NCBI GenBank assembly: GCA_963724015.1
Contig: CAVRTM010000009.1
Coordinates: forward strand, 24,175 to 88,174
Direction: 5' to 3'
DNA length: 64,000 nt
From: CAVRTM01 sp963724015
GTDB taxonomy: Bacteria > Actinomycetota > Actinomycetes > Actinomycetales > Dermatophilaceae
This document shows positions 14,953 through 24,069 of this stretch, in pieces (within the stretch, counting starts at the first letter, position 1; every line of letters starts with the position of its first letter). Below the pieces are notes generated by a model that worked only from the letters and a program-made list of their open reading frames with translations, did no database searches and was not told where the DNA came from. Made by a program: the position numbers and the translations under genes.

Positions 14953-15903
14953 GTGGGCACGAGCAACGTGGCGGCATCGTTCCGGGTCGAGCGTCCCGGG
15001 GGCGACCTGGAGGTGCACGACCTGACCGGCGCGGCCGGCGCCGGGACGGACGGTGCGACGCCCGCCGTGGTCCTCGCGGCGCACGGCATCACCGCCAACG
15101 CCCTGTCCTGGCAGCCGGTCGCGGACGAGGTGTCCCGGCGGTCCGGCGCGGCGGCCGTGCGGTTCCTGGCTCCCGACCTCCGGGGGCGCGCCGGCAGCCG
15201 GGGACTTCAGGGACCCTGGGGCCTCGGCGCGCACGTCGACGACCTGGTGGCTGTCGCCGATGCGGCCGGGGCCGAGCGCGTCGTCCTGCTCGGCCACTCG
15301 ATGGGGGCGTTCGTCGCCGCGCTCGTTGCGGCGCGGCATCCTTCCCGGGTCCACGCCGCGGTCCTGGTTGATGGTGGCCTGGCGTTCCCCACGCCGGCCG
15401 GCACGGACGTCGACGCCATGCTGCACGCGGTGATCGGCCCGGCCATGGCTCGGCTGTCGATGCGGTTCGCCGACGAGGCGGCCTACCTCGACTTCTGGCG
15501 CGAGCACCCGGCGCTGGGTGGGACGTTCGCCTCGCCCGCCGCGGACGCCCTGAGCGCGTACCTGCTGCACGACCTCGTGCGCGACGGCGACGGATGGGTC
15601 AGCTCGTGTGTCCCGGACGCCGTGCGCGCCGACGGGGCCGACGTGCTCTCCGCCGCGGAGGCGCACCGTGCCGTGCACGCCGTCGCCGAGGCCGGGCTGC
15701 CGGTCGAGCACCTCTGGGCCGCGCGGGGGATGCTCGACGAGGAGCAGGGACTGTACGACGAGTCGCGGCTCGCCGCACTCGACCTGCCCCCGTCGCTCCG
15801 GGTGACCGCGGTGCCCGACGTCAACCACTACACCGTCCTGCTCGGGCCGGCGGGTGTGCAGTCCGTGGCGGACGCGGTCGAGCGGGCGCTCGACCGCAGC
15901 TGA
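14953..15903 (+). CDS. Alpha/beta hydrolase
   Basis: A 316-residue alpha/beta-hydrolase-fold protein. GTG at 14953 has a GGGAGG ribosome binding site 5 bases away. The oxyanion HG motif is AAHGITANALSWQ, the nucleophile elbow is LGHSMGAF (Ser near residue 116), and the catalytic His is in PDVNHYTVLLG near the C-terminus. No signal peptide is present, so it is cytoplasmic. The family includes esterases, lactonases and C-C bond hydrolases; the substrate cannot be named. It is divergent from the lactonase-transhydrogenase operon, with 182 bases and a palindrome between them, so joint regulation is possible. Confidence 0.82.
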   Translation: MGTSNVAASFRVERPGGDLEVHDLTGAAGAGTDGATPAVVLAAHGITANALSWQPVADEVSRRSGAAAVRFLAPDLRGRAGSRGLQGPWGLGAHVDDLVAVADAAGAERVVLLGHSMGAFVAALVAARHPSRVHAAVLVDGGLAFPTPAGTDVDAMLHAVIGPAMARLSMRFADEAAYLDFWREHPALGGTFASPAADALSAYLLHDLVRDGDGWVSSCVPDAVRADGADVLSAAEAHRAVHAVAEAGLPVEHLWAARGMLDEEQGLYDESRLAALDLPPSLRVTAVPDVNHYTVLLGPAGVQSVADAVERALDRS

Positions 15904-15945
15904 CCCGGCCACGCCGGGGCGGACCGGTCCACGCCGGGGTGGACC

Positions 15946-16347
15946 TCAGAGGGTGAACGTGATCCGGTTGCCGCTCGCGTGGCGCTCCACGGCCCAGGTC
16001 CGCGACAGCTGGGCGATGAGGTGCAGCCCGAAACCGCTGGTCTGGCCGTCGCTCGGCGCCGGTACGGCCGCGGAGAAGCTCGGGCCGTGGTCGGAGACCG
16101 ACGCCACGGTGGCGTCGGTGGTCAGCACCACGTCGACGGTGATCAGGTCGCGCGGGCTGCTCGCGGCATGCCGGACGGCGTTGGTGACCGCTTCGCTCAG
16201 CAGCAGCTCGAGCGCGGTGGCGTCGCGGCCGTCGCCGGCGCTGTCACACCAGGCGCGCGCCAGGGCGCGGGCCGCGCCGGCGGAGTGCGGGGTGGAGGGG
16301 AGCTGGACCGAGTAGTGCAGCGCATCCGGCGTCGCGGGCTCACCCAT
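15946..16347 (-). CDS. RsbW-like anti-sigma factor / ATP-binding regulatory protein
   Basis: A 133-residue GHKL ATPase domain alone. The N box is SEAVTNAVRH near residue 52, the G1 box is VSDHGPSF near 84, and the G2 box is GFGLHLIAQL near 105. Single-domain proteins of this type in actinobacteria are serine kinases that bind anti-anti-sigma factors or sigma factors and act in stress or developmental switches. No partner gene (STAS-domain antagonist or sigma factor) lies next to it. It converges with the alpha/beta hydrolase gene. Confidence 0.8.
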   Translation of the reverse strand: MGEPATPDALHYSVQLPSTPHSAGAARALARAWCDSAGDGRDATALELLLSEAVTNAVRHAASSPRDLITVDVVLTTDATVASVSDHGPSFSAAVPAPSDGQTSGFGLHLIAQLSRTWAVERHASGNRITFTL

Positions 16348-16540
16348 CCCTGCCCCCTCCGTCGCCGGTCGCCGCGGCCCCGTGTGCCCTCAGCCCACGC
16401 CGGTTGGCGCCTCGCCTCGCCGGCCGCGTCCCCCGCTGATCACCCCGACGCGGACGAGTCCGGACGAGATCCTGACGAAGATGGCAGTCAACCACCCGGG
16501 ATTGCCACCGACAAGGTGCCGTTCGCGCGGCTGTGCCGCC

Positions 16541-17206
16541 TCATCCGCTCGCGCCGGTGCCGTGCCGCGAGGGAGCGGTCGGTGCCCGACGGGGAGCTCG
16601 TGCGGCTGCGGCGAGCCGCAGCCGCACGGCGTCGGCGCCCTCAGCCTCGGCCAGCGCCGCGTCGAGTGCCGCCGCAGCCCGCTCCAGCCGCGGGACCCAC
16701 CGGTCCTGCACCGCGCGCAGGCGGAAGCGGGTCGCCGCCACCTCCTCATCCAGCGCCCGAGCCGCACCCTCTGCCACCGCGGCGTCGACGGCGGCGGACA
16801 GCGCCTCGCGGTAGGCGGCCGTGGCGCAGAGGACGGCCGAGGTCGCGGGCAGCGCGCCTCCGCACCCGCGCCGGGGCAGCTCGACCCGCGCCCCGCTCGG
16901 GAACCGCGCCCCCATGACCGCCGACCAGCTGACGTCCACGCGCGCGTCGGCGTCGCCGTACGGCGGATGCAGCGCGTCGCTGCCGGCCAGCAGCGACGCC
17001 CGCAGGGCCCACTCCTCGGCGCCGGCGAGGACCTGCCCCCAGCGCAGCGTCGCGGCCTCGGCGTCGGCGCGGAACCGCTCCCGCTCGGGGCGCAGGATGC
17101 GCAGCTTGCGGTCCAGCAGGGAGGCGCCGTGCCGGGCGGTCTGCAGCCGCCGGGACAGCCAGGTGCGCCCGGCGCGCCCGGGCGGCACTCCCCGGACGCC
17201 GCTCAC
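16541..17206 (-). CDS. V/A-type ATP synthase subunit D
   Basis: A 221-residue central-stalk subunit. It begins with GTG at 17206, which overlaps the TGA of subunit B by 4 bases. The N-terminal helix pattern RTWLSRRLQTARHGASLLDRK and a long C-terminal coiled helix (RAVQDRWVPRLERAAAALDAAL) are those of V-type subunit D, which forms the rotor shaft with subunit F. It is the last gene of the operon. The C-terminus ends in a short Ala/Arg-rich tail. Confidence 0.85.
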   Translation of the reverse strand: MSGVRGVPPGRAGRTWLSRRLQTARHGASLLDRKLRILRPERERFRADAEAATLRWGQVLAGAEEWALRASLLAGSDALHPPYGDADARVDVSWSAVMGARFPSGARVELPRRGCGGALPATSAVLCATAAYREALSAAVDAAVAEGAARALDEEVAATRFRLRAVQDRWVPRLERAAAALDAALAEAEGADAVRLRLAAAARAPRRAPTAPSRHGTGASG

Positions 17207-18601
17207 GGCGCCGGTCCGGCCGGGGCCCAGGAGGCGTCCAGCTGCTCGGTGGACAGCATCGTCAGCTCCCGTCGGGGCAGGACCGACAGCACCTGCCACG
17301 CGCGGGCCAGGCTCTCGTCCAGGCTCCGGAGCTCGTCCCGGCGCTGGTCGAGCAGCACGGTGCTGAACATCTCGGCGAACCGCAGGTAGAGGCGGTCGGT
17401 GACCCCGAGCGCTCCCTCGCCCACGAGCTCGGCGAGCTCGCCCACCTGGCGGGCGTGGGCGAGCGCGGCCAGGAGCTGCGCGGCGACGTCCAGGTGGTCG
17501 GCGCGGGTGCGGCCCGGCCCGGCGCCGCGGCGCATCAGCCTGGAGAGGGACGACAGCGGGTCGACCGGCGGGTAGACCCCGCGACCCGCCGCCTCGGTGG
17601 TGAGGACCACCTGGCCCTCGGTGATGTAGCCGGTCAGGTCCGGCACCGGGTGGGTGATGTCCCCACCGGGCATGGTCAGCACCGGCAGCAGGGTCAGTGA
17701 GCCAGGGACGCCGCGGATGCGCCCGCACCGTTCGTACAGGGACGCCAGGTCGCTGTAGAGGTAACCGGGGTAGGCCCGCCGCGCGGGGATCTCACCGCGG
17801 GCGGCGGACACCTCGCGCACCGCCTCGCAGTAGCTGGTCATGTCGGCCATGACGACCAGGACGTGCCGCCCAGCCCGAAGGCGAGGTGCTCGGCCACGGT
17901 CAGCGCGATCCTCGGGGTCAGCAGGCGCTCGACCACCGGGGCATCGGCGGTGTTGACCACAGCACGAGCTCGCCTGCGGCAGAACGGTCCTCGAGGACGT
18001 CCCGCACCGCGGCAGCGTCGGGGTGCGTCAGGCCCATCCCCGCGAAGACGACGCAGAACGGCTCGCCGCCGGCCGAGGCCTGCGCCGCGACCTGGGTGGC
18101 CAGGTCGAGGTGCGGCAGCCCCGCCACCGAGAAGACCGGCAGCTTCTGGCCGCGGACCAGCGTGGTCAGGGTGTCGATGACCCCGACGCCGGTGAGCACC
18201 GGCTCCGACGGAGGATCGCGTCGCACGGGGTTGATGGGTGCGCCGGCGACGGCGGCGGTCACCGTGCCGAGGACGGGCGGCCCGCCGTCGACCGGCTCGC
18301 CGCGCCCGTTGCAGGTGCGGCCGAGCCACGCCTCCCCGACCGGCACCCGCAGCGGCGTGCCGTCGAAGGACACCCGGGCAGAGGCGGGCTCGACCCCAGC
18401 GGTCCCCTCGAGCAGCTCGACGACGGCCAGGTCCCCATCCACCTCGAGCACGAGGCCGTGACGGATCTCGCCTGTCCCCAGACGAACTCGCGCGAACTCG
18501 TCCCAGCCGACGCCGCTCACACCGCGGACCACCAGCAGCGGGCCGTTGAGCTCCTCGGTCCCACTGTGCTCGACGCGCGGCCATCCGGGGACGCTCGTCA
18601 C
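17203..18601 (-). CDS. V/A-type ATP synthase subunit B, two apparent 1-base frameshifts
   Basis: The non-catalytic nucleotide-binding subunit of the V1/A1 headpiece, about 465 residues if repaired. GTG at 18601 overlaps the stop of subunit A. Frame 1 covers the N-terminal beta-barrel and the VGVIDTLTTLVRGQKLPVFS core. At about 17958-17962 a base is missing from what should encode LVVNTADAP. At about 17864-17870 a second base is missing from what should encode GGHVLVVMADMTSY. The last frame then carries the conserved IPARRAYPGYLYSDLASLYER. Adding one base at each site restores a continuous B subunit. Either these are sequence errors or the gene is inactive; I favour error because both breaks are minimal and the rest is well conserved. 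Confidence 0.82.
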
Positions 18602-20378
18602 GGCAGCGCCTCCAGCTGCGCGAGTACGGCGTCCCGCGCCGCGGCCGCCGCGCGCCGGGCGCCGTCCCCCTCGCCGGCGACCGTCTCCCGGGCGCGCAGC
18701 ACCGGGGTGAGGTCGAGCTCCTCCACGCTGGCCGCGGGGACGCCACGGGCCACGGCCGCCTCGCAGGCGTCGGCGACGTCGAGGACCGCCGACACCAGCG
18801 CCGCGGAGCGCTCCGGCCCGCAGACGGCGTCGGTGCTGCTGAGCGCCGACTGCTGCAGCAGGCCCTCGCGGACCAGCCGGGCGCCGAGCAGGACCATCCG
18901 CTCGTGGCCGGGCAGGGCGCCGACGCCCATCAGGTCGGCCAGGGCGGCCAGCCGGTCCGCTTCGGCCAGCAGCGCGGCCAGCCGTGTCCGCTGGCGGAGC
19001 CAGGGGCGTTGCCGTGCCGGGAGTGCCACCCGGCCAGCGTCTCGCCGTCCAGGGAGAACGAGCCGGCCCAGGCCACGGCGGGGTAGTGCCGGGCGTAGGC
19101 GAGGTCCCGGTCCAGGGTCCACAGGGCCCGCACGAAGCGCTGGGTGTGGGCGGTCACCGGCTCGGTCATGTCGCCGCCCTGCGGGGACACCGCGCCGATG
19201 ATGGTGACCGAGCCGTCCCTGCCACCGAGGGTGCGCACCCGGCCGGCGCGCTCGTAGAACGCGGCGAGCGCGGAGGACAGGCTCGCGGGGTAGCCCTCCT
19301 CCGCCGGCAGCGCGCCGGAGCGGGAAGCCAGCTCACGCAACGCTTCTGCCCAGCGCGACGTCGAGTCGGCGACCACGACGGCGTCGTAGCCCATGTCGCG
19401 GAAGTACTCGGCCACCGTCACGGCGGTGTAGATGCTCGCCTCCCGGGCCATCATCGGCATGTTGGAGGTGTTGGCCACGATGACCGTGCGGTCCACCAGG
19501 CGGCCGCCGGTGCGCGGGTCGGCCAGCGCGGCGAGCTCGTCGAGGACGTCGGCCATCTCGTTGCCGCGCTCCCCGCAGCCGACGTAGACGATGACGTCGG
19601 CGTCGCACCACTTGGCCACCTGCTGCAGCAGCACCGTCTTCCCGGTGCCGAAGCCGCCGGGGACCGCGGCGGTGCTGCCGCGGGCGATGGGGTAGAGCAG
19701 GTCGATCACCCGCTGGCCGGTCAGCAGCGGGGTCCGCGCGTCCAGCCGCTCACTGACCGGCCGGGCCCGCCGCACCGGCCAGCGGGAGACCAGGGGGACG
19801 GCCACGCCACCGACCCGTGCCACCGGGTCGGTGCCAGACACGGGCCCGGCGGCACGCACCGCCGCGACGGTGCCGCAGGCGCCGGGCGGGACCAGGACCC
19901 GGTGCGCCAGCGGCCCGGCGCCGTCCACCGTGCCGAGCAGCCCACCCTCGTCGAGGTCGGCGCCCGGGGTCACTGCCGGGGTCCAGTCCCACGTCGGCCC
20001 GGTCCGGGCCTGGGCCGGGCCGGCCGGGTCGACCGGGTCGGCCAGCACCGTGCCCACCGGCGCGGGCCCCGTCGTCGCACCGGGCTCGAGCCAGGTCCCC
20101 GCGGTGGCGAGCGGGCGCAGCAGCCCGTCGTACACGCCGCCGAGCAGGCCGGGCCCGAGCGCGGCGGCCAGCGGGTGCCCCAGCCGGCGCGCCGGCGCGC
20201 CGGGGGCCAGGCCGCCTGTGTACTCGTACGCCTGGGTGCGGGCGCGACCGCCGTCCAGGGCGACGACCTCCCCGAGCAGCCGCAGCGGACCGAGCTCGAC
20301 CAGCTCGGACATCGCGGTGCCCTCCAGGCCCTCGACGTCGACCAGCGGCCCGTTGACGCGGACGACGTGCCCGGTCAC
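18598..20378 (-). CDS. V/A-type ATP synthase catalytic subunit A, one apparent 1-base frameshift
   Basis: The catalytic ATP-hydrolysing subunit, about 590 residues if repaired. GTG at 20378 overlaps the stop of subunit E by 4 bases. The Walker A loop is GGFGTGKT, with the A-subunit signatures YVGCGERGNEMADVL, SNMPMMAREASIYT and DSTSRWAEALRE. The non-homologous insert typical of subunit A lies before the P-loop. At about 19000-19007 one base is missing in a CCAGGGGC run: the frame with SFSLDGETLAGWHSRHG ends shortly after. The neighbouring frame continues with WLRQRTRLAALLAEADRL and the C-terminal helices. One added base joins them. A single-base sequencing error is the simplest explanation. 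Confidence 0.85.
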
Positions 20379-20902
20379 TCCACCCACAGCTTCTCCACCT
20401 CCGGCCCGAGCGCCACCAGCTCGGCCTCGGCCAGTGACGACACGGTCAGCTCGACGGTGCGGGACCCGCTGCGGGCGCGCACCCCGCCCGGGACCTCGAC
20501 GAGCTCGGCGTCGGTGCCGAGCAGCCGGCGTGCATGGGCGGCGAGGCGGTCGCGCCATTGCGGCCAGGCCGGGTCGTCCGGCAGCACGGCCGCCTGCTGC
20601 CGCACGGCTGCCCGCAGGTCGTCGTACGCCGCTCGCTGGGCGGCGAGGACGAGGGCCCGGGCCTGCCGGTGGCTACGGGAGCGCTCCGCGGCCAGGGCTG
20701 CGCCGGCGTCGGACCTGCCCTCGTGCCGGGCCTGCTCGACCACGTCCTGCGCCTGCGCCGACGCCGCGGCCAGGGTGTGCGCGGCCGCGTCCTGCGCGGC
20801 GCGCACGGTGCTGTCGGCCTCGGCGCCGGCGGCGGCCAGCAGCGCCTCCCGCAGCGGCGCCAGCGCCGCGTCCGCAGCCTTGGCGTCGAGGTCCGCGCTC
20901 AC
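20375..20902 (-). CDS. V/A-type ATP synthase subunit E
   Basis: A 175-residue peripheral-stalk subunit. GTG at 20902 overlaps the stop of subunit F by 4 bases. The N-terminal half is a long Ala-rich heptad helix (LREALLAAAGAEADSTVRAA and on), and the C-terminal globular part ends EVEKLWVE. Subunit E pairs with the G/H coiled-coil subunit to anchor the stator. It is assigned from position between F and A together with its helical profile; sequence conservation in this subunit is low. Confidence 0.75.
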   Translation of the reverse strand: MSADLDAKAADAALAPLREALLAAAGAEADSTVRAAQDAAAHTLAAASAQAQDVVEQARHEGRSDAGAALAAERSRSHRQARALVLAAQRAAYDDLRAAVRQQAAVLPDDPAWPQWRDRLAAHARRLLGTDAELVEVPGGVRARSGSRTVELTVSSLAEAELVALGPEVEKLWVE

Positions 20903-21183
20903 CCCGGTGCCCCCGCCGCGGGCGATGCGGACGACGCGGGTCGGTGACCGCCCGGAGCCGGCATCACCACGGTCAGCGGCCGGTCGGGCCGGGGTGGCTG
21001 GTCCAGCAGGGCTGCCAGCGCGGCGGCGGCAGCCGGGGTCAGGACGACGACGGCGACGTCGTGCGCGAGCGCCTCCCACGCGGCCAGGACCGCCTGGGGG
21101 TCCTCGGCGCGGGCCACGCGGGCGCCGGCGAGGGCGAAGCCGGCGACCCGGCTGCGCTCGCCGAGCACGACGACGGAGCCCAC
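20899..21183 (-). CDS. V/A-type ATP synthase subunit F
   Basis: A 94-residue small rotor subunit. GTG at 21183 begins SVVVLGERSRVAGFALAGARV, the Rossmann-like strand-turn-helix typical of subunit F, followed by VAVVVLTPAAAAAL. It binds subunit D in the central stalk. It lies 3 bases after the proteolipid gene and overlaps subunit E by 4 bases. Confidence 0.8.
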   Translation of the reverse strand: MGSVVVLGERSRVAGFALAGARVARAEDPQAVLAAWEALAHDVAVVVLTPAAAAALAALLDQPPRPDRPLTVVMPAPGGHRPASSASPAAGAPG

Positions 21184-21186
21184 CGC

Positions 21187-21678
21187 TCAGGCCTTCCCGA
21201 TGAGGATGACCGCCACGACGAGGCCATAGATGGCGATGCCCTCGGCCAGCCCGACCACGACCATCGCCCGGCCGAAGACCTCGGGGCGCTCACTCATCGC
21301 CGCGAGGGCCGCTGCGCCGGTGTAGGCGACGGCGATCGCCGCACCGATCGAGGAGCCTGCCACCGCGATCGCCGCGCCCAGCAAGGCCGCCCACCCGTCG
21401 CTGCTCGCCGTGGCGGCCGCGGCGACGCCGGCGACCTGGGTGCCGGCGTGGGCTCCGGGGATGACGCTCGACCCGGCGACGCCGGACGGATCCGCCGCGG
21501 CCGGTCCACCCCAGGCCGCCACCGCCACGGTCACCAGCGCGGCGGCCAGCACGACCGCGCCGAAGCCGGCGAGCACCATCGCGGCGTGCCGGGGGCGTCG
21601 CCGTACGGCCAGGGCACCGGCGGCGACCAGGACGACGGTCACGGGGACCGCGGCCAGGGCTGAGGTCAACGGGCTCAT
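21187..21678 (-). CDS. V/A-type ATP synthase proteolipid subunit K
   Basis: A 163-residue membrane-ring subunit with four predicted transmembrane helices (about residues 7-25, 33-55, 94-118 and 130-155). Only the last hairpin carries the ion-binding carboxylate, in VGLAEGIAIYG. The C-terminal hairpin contains no glutamine, unlike the known Na+-binding NtpK ring, which suggests proton rather than sodium coupling. ATG at 21678 overlaps the stop of subunit I by 4 bases. The first hairpin is separated from the second by a Gly/Ala/Ser-rich linker. Confidence 0.85.
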   Translation of the reverse strand: MSPLTSALAAVPVTVVLVAAGALAVRRRPRHAAMVLAGFGAVVLAAALVTVAVAAWGGPAAADPSGVAGSSVIPGAHAGTQVAGVAAAATASSDGWAALLGAAIAVAGSSIGAAIAVAYTGAAALAAMSERPEVFGRAMVVVGLAEGIAIYGLVVAVILIGKA

Positions 21679-23159
21679 CGGGCCGCCTTCGTCTCGGGTG
21701 GTGCCGGCACGGCCGCCGGTGGGGGAAGCCGCACGGTCGCCGGTGAGGGGAGCGGCTCGGGTGCCGACGCGGGGGCCTCGGCCAGCGGCAGGTGCCACGG
21801 ACGGAACGGGCGGCCCTCGCCCTCGAACACGCGGGAGAAGAGCTCGTAGTACTCCAGCCGCAGCGCCTGCACGGCCGCGACGAGCGCCTCCAGCGCGAAG
21901 GCGACGGCGTTGCCGACGAGGAAGACGACGACCGCGGCGACGACCGCCGCTCCGCCGCGCAGCCACAGCGCCGTCGTCGCGCCCCAGACCACCGCCGCCA
22001 GCGCCGCGTGGGTCAGGCCGAACGCCGCCAGCCGGGCGAAGGACACGACGTTGGAACCGAGGCGGACCACCAGGTCCACCAGCTCGACCAGGGCCTCCGC
22101 GACGCCCGAGCCGCCACCGCCGGACCCGGCGTAGAGCCCGACGAACGACAGGGCCAGGCCCAGGACGGCGACCACCACGGCGCCGAGCACCAGCCAGTCG
22201 GACCCCCGCACGAGCCCCGCCACGAGCAGCCCCAGACCCAGGAAGAGGGTCGACCCGGCCAGACCGGACGGTGCGTAGAGCGCGTAGGACCAGCCGGCCT
22301 CGCGGACCCGGTTGGCGGTGCCGATCGCGTAGGCGACGGCCAGCAGCAGGGCGCCGACGGCGAGCCCGGCCACCAGCAGCCGCATCGGGTCTTCCAGCGG
22401 GGCCAGCCACAACGGCGCGACCAGCCCGGTGGGACCGAAGAACTCGCCGTACAACGCGCCCGCGATCATGCTCGCCACCCCGGCCGCAGCAACCAGCGGC
22501 ACGGCCGGGCGCAGCCGGACCAGCACGTGCGGCCGCCCGGCCCGGGCCAGCAACGCGAGCAGGACGAGCAGCAGGCCGTGGCCGACGTCACCGAACATCA
22601 GGCCGAACATCACGACGTACGCCGCCGCGGCGAACGGGGTCGGGTCGAGGTCGGCGTACGGCACGGTGGAGTAGGTCTGGACCAGGGCGGTGAACGGGCG
22701 CGAGCCGCCGCGGGTGCGCAGCAACGTGGGTGGCTGGCTCCCGCGCGGGCGGGGCAGTGTGACCACGGCCGCGCCGAGCCCGGCCAGGTCGCCGGCGAGC
22801 GGGCCCACGGCCTCGGCGGGGGTCCAGCCGGCCACGGCCGCAGCTGCTGGGGAGGTGACGGCGCCGGCGGCGACCTGCTCCAGCGCGGCCTCGCCGGCGA
22901 TCACGTCCACCCGTCCCGCACGCTCCAGCCGGTCCAGGTCGGGCACCTCCGCGATCAGCGTGGGCGTCGCTCCCGCCGTGCCCAGCCGCTGCAGGGCGCG
23001 GGCCGCGGGTCCGACGGGCGCGTCGGTCACCGCGGCGGTCTCGACCTCCACGACCCCCGCCGCGGCCACCTGCACGAGCACCGCGCGCAGCGTGGGCCGC
23101 GGTGCGACGAGGGCGATCCGGCGCATCGCGACCGGGCCGAGGCGGTCAGAGGACGGCAT
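21675..23159 (-). CDS. V/A-type ATP synthase subunit I (a-subunit homologue)
   Basis: A 494-residue stator membrane subunit. The cytoplasmic N-terminal half (about residues 1-185) is followed by seven or eight hydrophobic segments in the C-terminal half. Conserved motifs include MFGLMFGDVGHGLLL and GSNVVSFARLAAFGLTHAAL; the latter carries the essential arginine facing the rotor ring. ATG at 23159 is supported by GGAGG 6 bases upstream and overlaps the end of the C gene by 14 bases. The tail is Pro/Ala-rich. The N-terminal soluble domain is shorter than in many relatives. Confidence 0.87.
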   Translation of the reverse strand: MPSSDRLGPVAMRRIALVAPRPTLRAVLVQVAAAGVVEVETAAVTDAPVGPAARALQRLGTAGATPTLIAEVPDLDRLERAGRVDVIAGEAALEQVAAGAVTSPAAAAVAGWTPAEAVGPLAGDLAGLGAAVVTLPRPRGSQPPTLLRTRGGSRPFTALVQTYSTVPYADLDPTPFAAAAYVVMFGLMFGDVGHGLLLVLLALLARAGRPHVLVRLRPAVPLVAAAGVASMIAGALYGEFFGPTGLVAPLWLAPLEDPMRLLVAGLAVGALLLAVAYAIGTANRVREAGWSYALYAPSGLAGSTLFLGLGLLVAGLVRGSDWLVLGAVVVAVLGLALSFVGLYAGSGGGGSGVAEALVELVDLVVRLGSNVVSFARLAAFGLTHAALAAVVWGATTALWLRGGAAVVAAVVVFLVGNAVAFALEALVAAVQALRLEYYELFSRVFEGEGRPFRPWHLPLAEAPASAPEPLPSPATVRLPPPAAVPAPPETKAAR

Positions 23160-24069
23160 GGATCGCCTCCGCCGCGCCGCCGCGCTCGGCCATCTCCAGG
23201 GCCGCCCGCACCCGCCAGGCGTCGACCGCCAGCAGCGCCACCACGCCCACGACGGGGGTGAGGTCGAAGCTGGACGACCTCGTCATCGCGGTCGCGTCCC
23301 GCTCGACCCGCAGCCACCAGGCGGCCTCCGCCCGCCACAGGTCCTCGGGGGCGTCGCAGCCGGCCAGGGCCCAGCGCGCCGTCGACGGGAGGGCGGCCAA
23401 CAGGTCGGGCAGAGTGGTGGCCGCGGCGGCGTCCCGGCCCAGCACGCGGGCCACCGCCGCGGTCACCGTCGCGTCGTGGGGGTGCGGGCCGGCGCAGAGG
23501 TCGACGGCGAGGACCAGCGCCGCCGCACCAGCGGCCCAGCCGGAGACGGCCGGTACGCCGCTGCGCACGCGGGCGGCCCAGACCAGGCGCAGGACCAGGG
23601 TGATGGCGTGGTCGTCCTCGCCGCCGGGGTCGCCCCACGCCGTGGCGGCCAGCTCGCGGCGCAGCTCGGTGCGTTCGGTGCAGGCCGCCAGTCGTGGCCA
23701 GGCCGTGGCGAGGCTGCCCAGCCGGTACGCCGGAGGCAGGCCCCGGTCGCCGTCGAACCGGCGCAGGAGGGCGTCCACGTTGGCGATCTCGGCCCACCCG
23801 GCGAGCAGGCGCATCGCCTGCGCGCCGTCGGGCGGCAGCCAGCCGGCGAGGACGCGCAGGTTCCACAGCACCGTGGCGTACACCTCGTGCTGCGCCCGGG
23901 ACAGCGGCTGTCCCGGGCGCACGTCGTGGCCGTACGGCCCGGTTGCCAGCCGTGACAACGCCTCCGGCAGCCCGGAGCTGGCCGCAAGGGAGGGCACCCG
24001 GCCGGCGCCCACCCGGCGGCTGGCGGCGGCGCGGGCCCGCACCACCGCGCCGACCGACCGCGTGCTCAT
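23146..24069 (-). CDS. V/A-type ATP synthase subunit C
   Basis: A 307-residue subunit linking the rotor to the membrane ring (homologue of eukaryotic d). ATG at 24069 overlaps the preceding gene's stop by 4 bases. The protein is soluble and all-helical in appearance, with aromatic-rich helices (WNLRVLAGWLPP, AEAAWWLRVERDA). It is assigned by operon position before subunit I and by the C/AC39-type start (GAVVRARAAASRRVG). A closing segment, TRSSSFDLTPVVGVVALLAVDAWRVRAAL, is typical of AC39 proteins. Confidence 0.8.
   Translation of the reverse strand: MSTRSVGAVVRARAAASRRVGAGRVPSLAASSGLPEALSRLATGPYGHDVRPGQPLSRAQHEVYATVLWNLRVLAGWLPPDGAQAMRLLAGWAEIANVDALLRRFDGDRGLPPAYRLGSLATAWPRLAACTERTELRRELAATAWGDPGGEDDHAITLVLRLVWAARVRSGVPAVSGWAAGAAALVLAVDLCAGPHPHDATVTAAVARVLGRDAAAATTLPDLLAALPSTARWALAGCDAPEDLWRAEAAWWLRVERDATAMTRSSSFDLTPVVGVVALLAVDAWRVRAALEMAERGGAAEAIHAVL

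Noticed and set aside
17203..18601. Programmed frameshift in V-ATPase B
   Set aside because: No slippery heptamer or downstream pseudoknot is evident, two separate shifts are needed, and no family member is known to use one.
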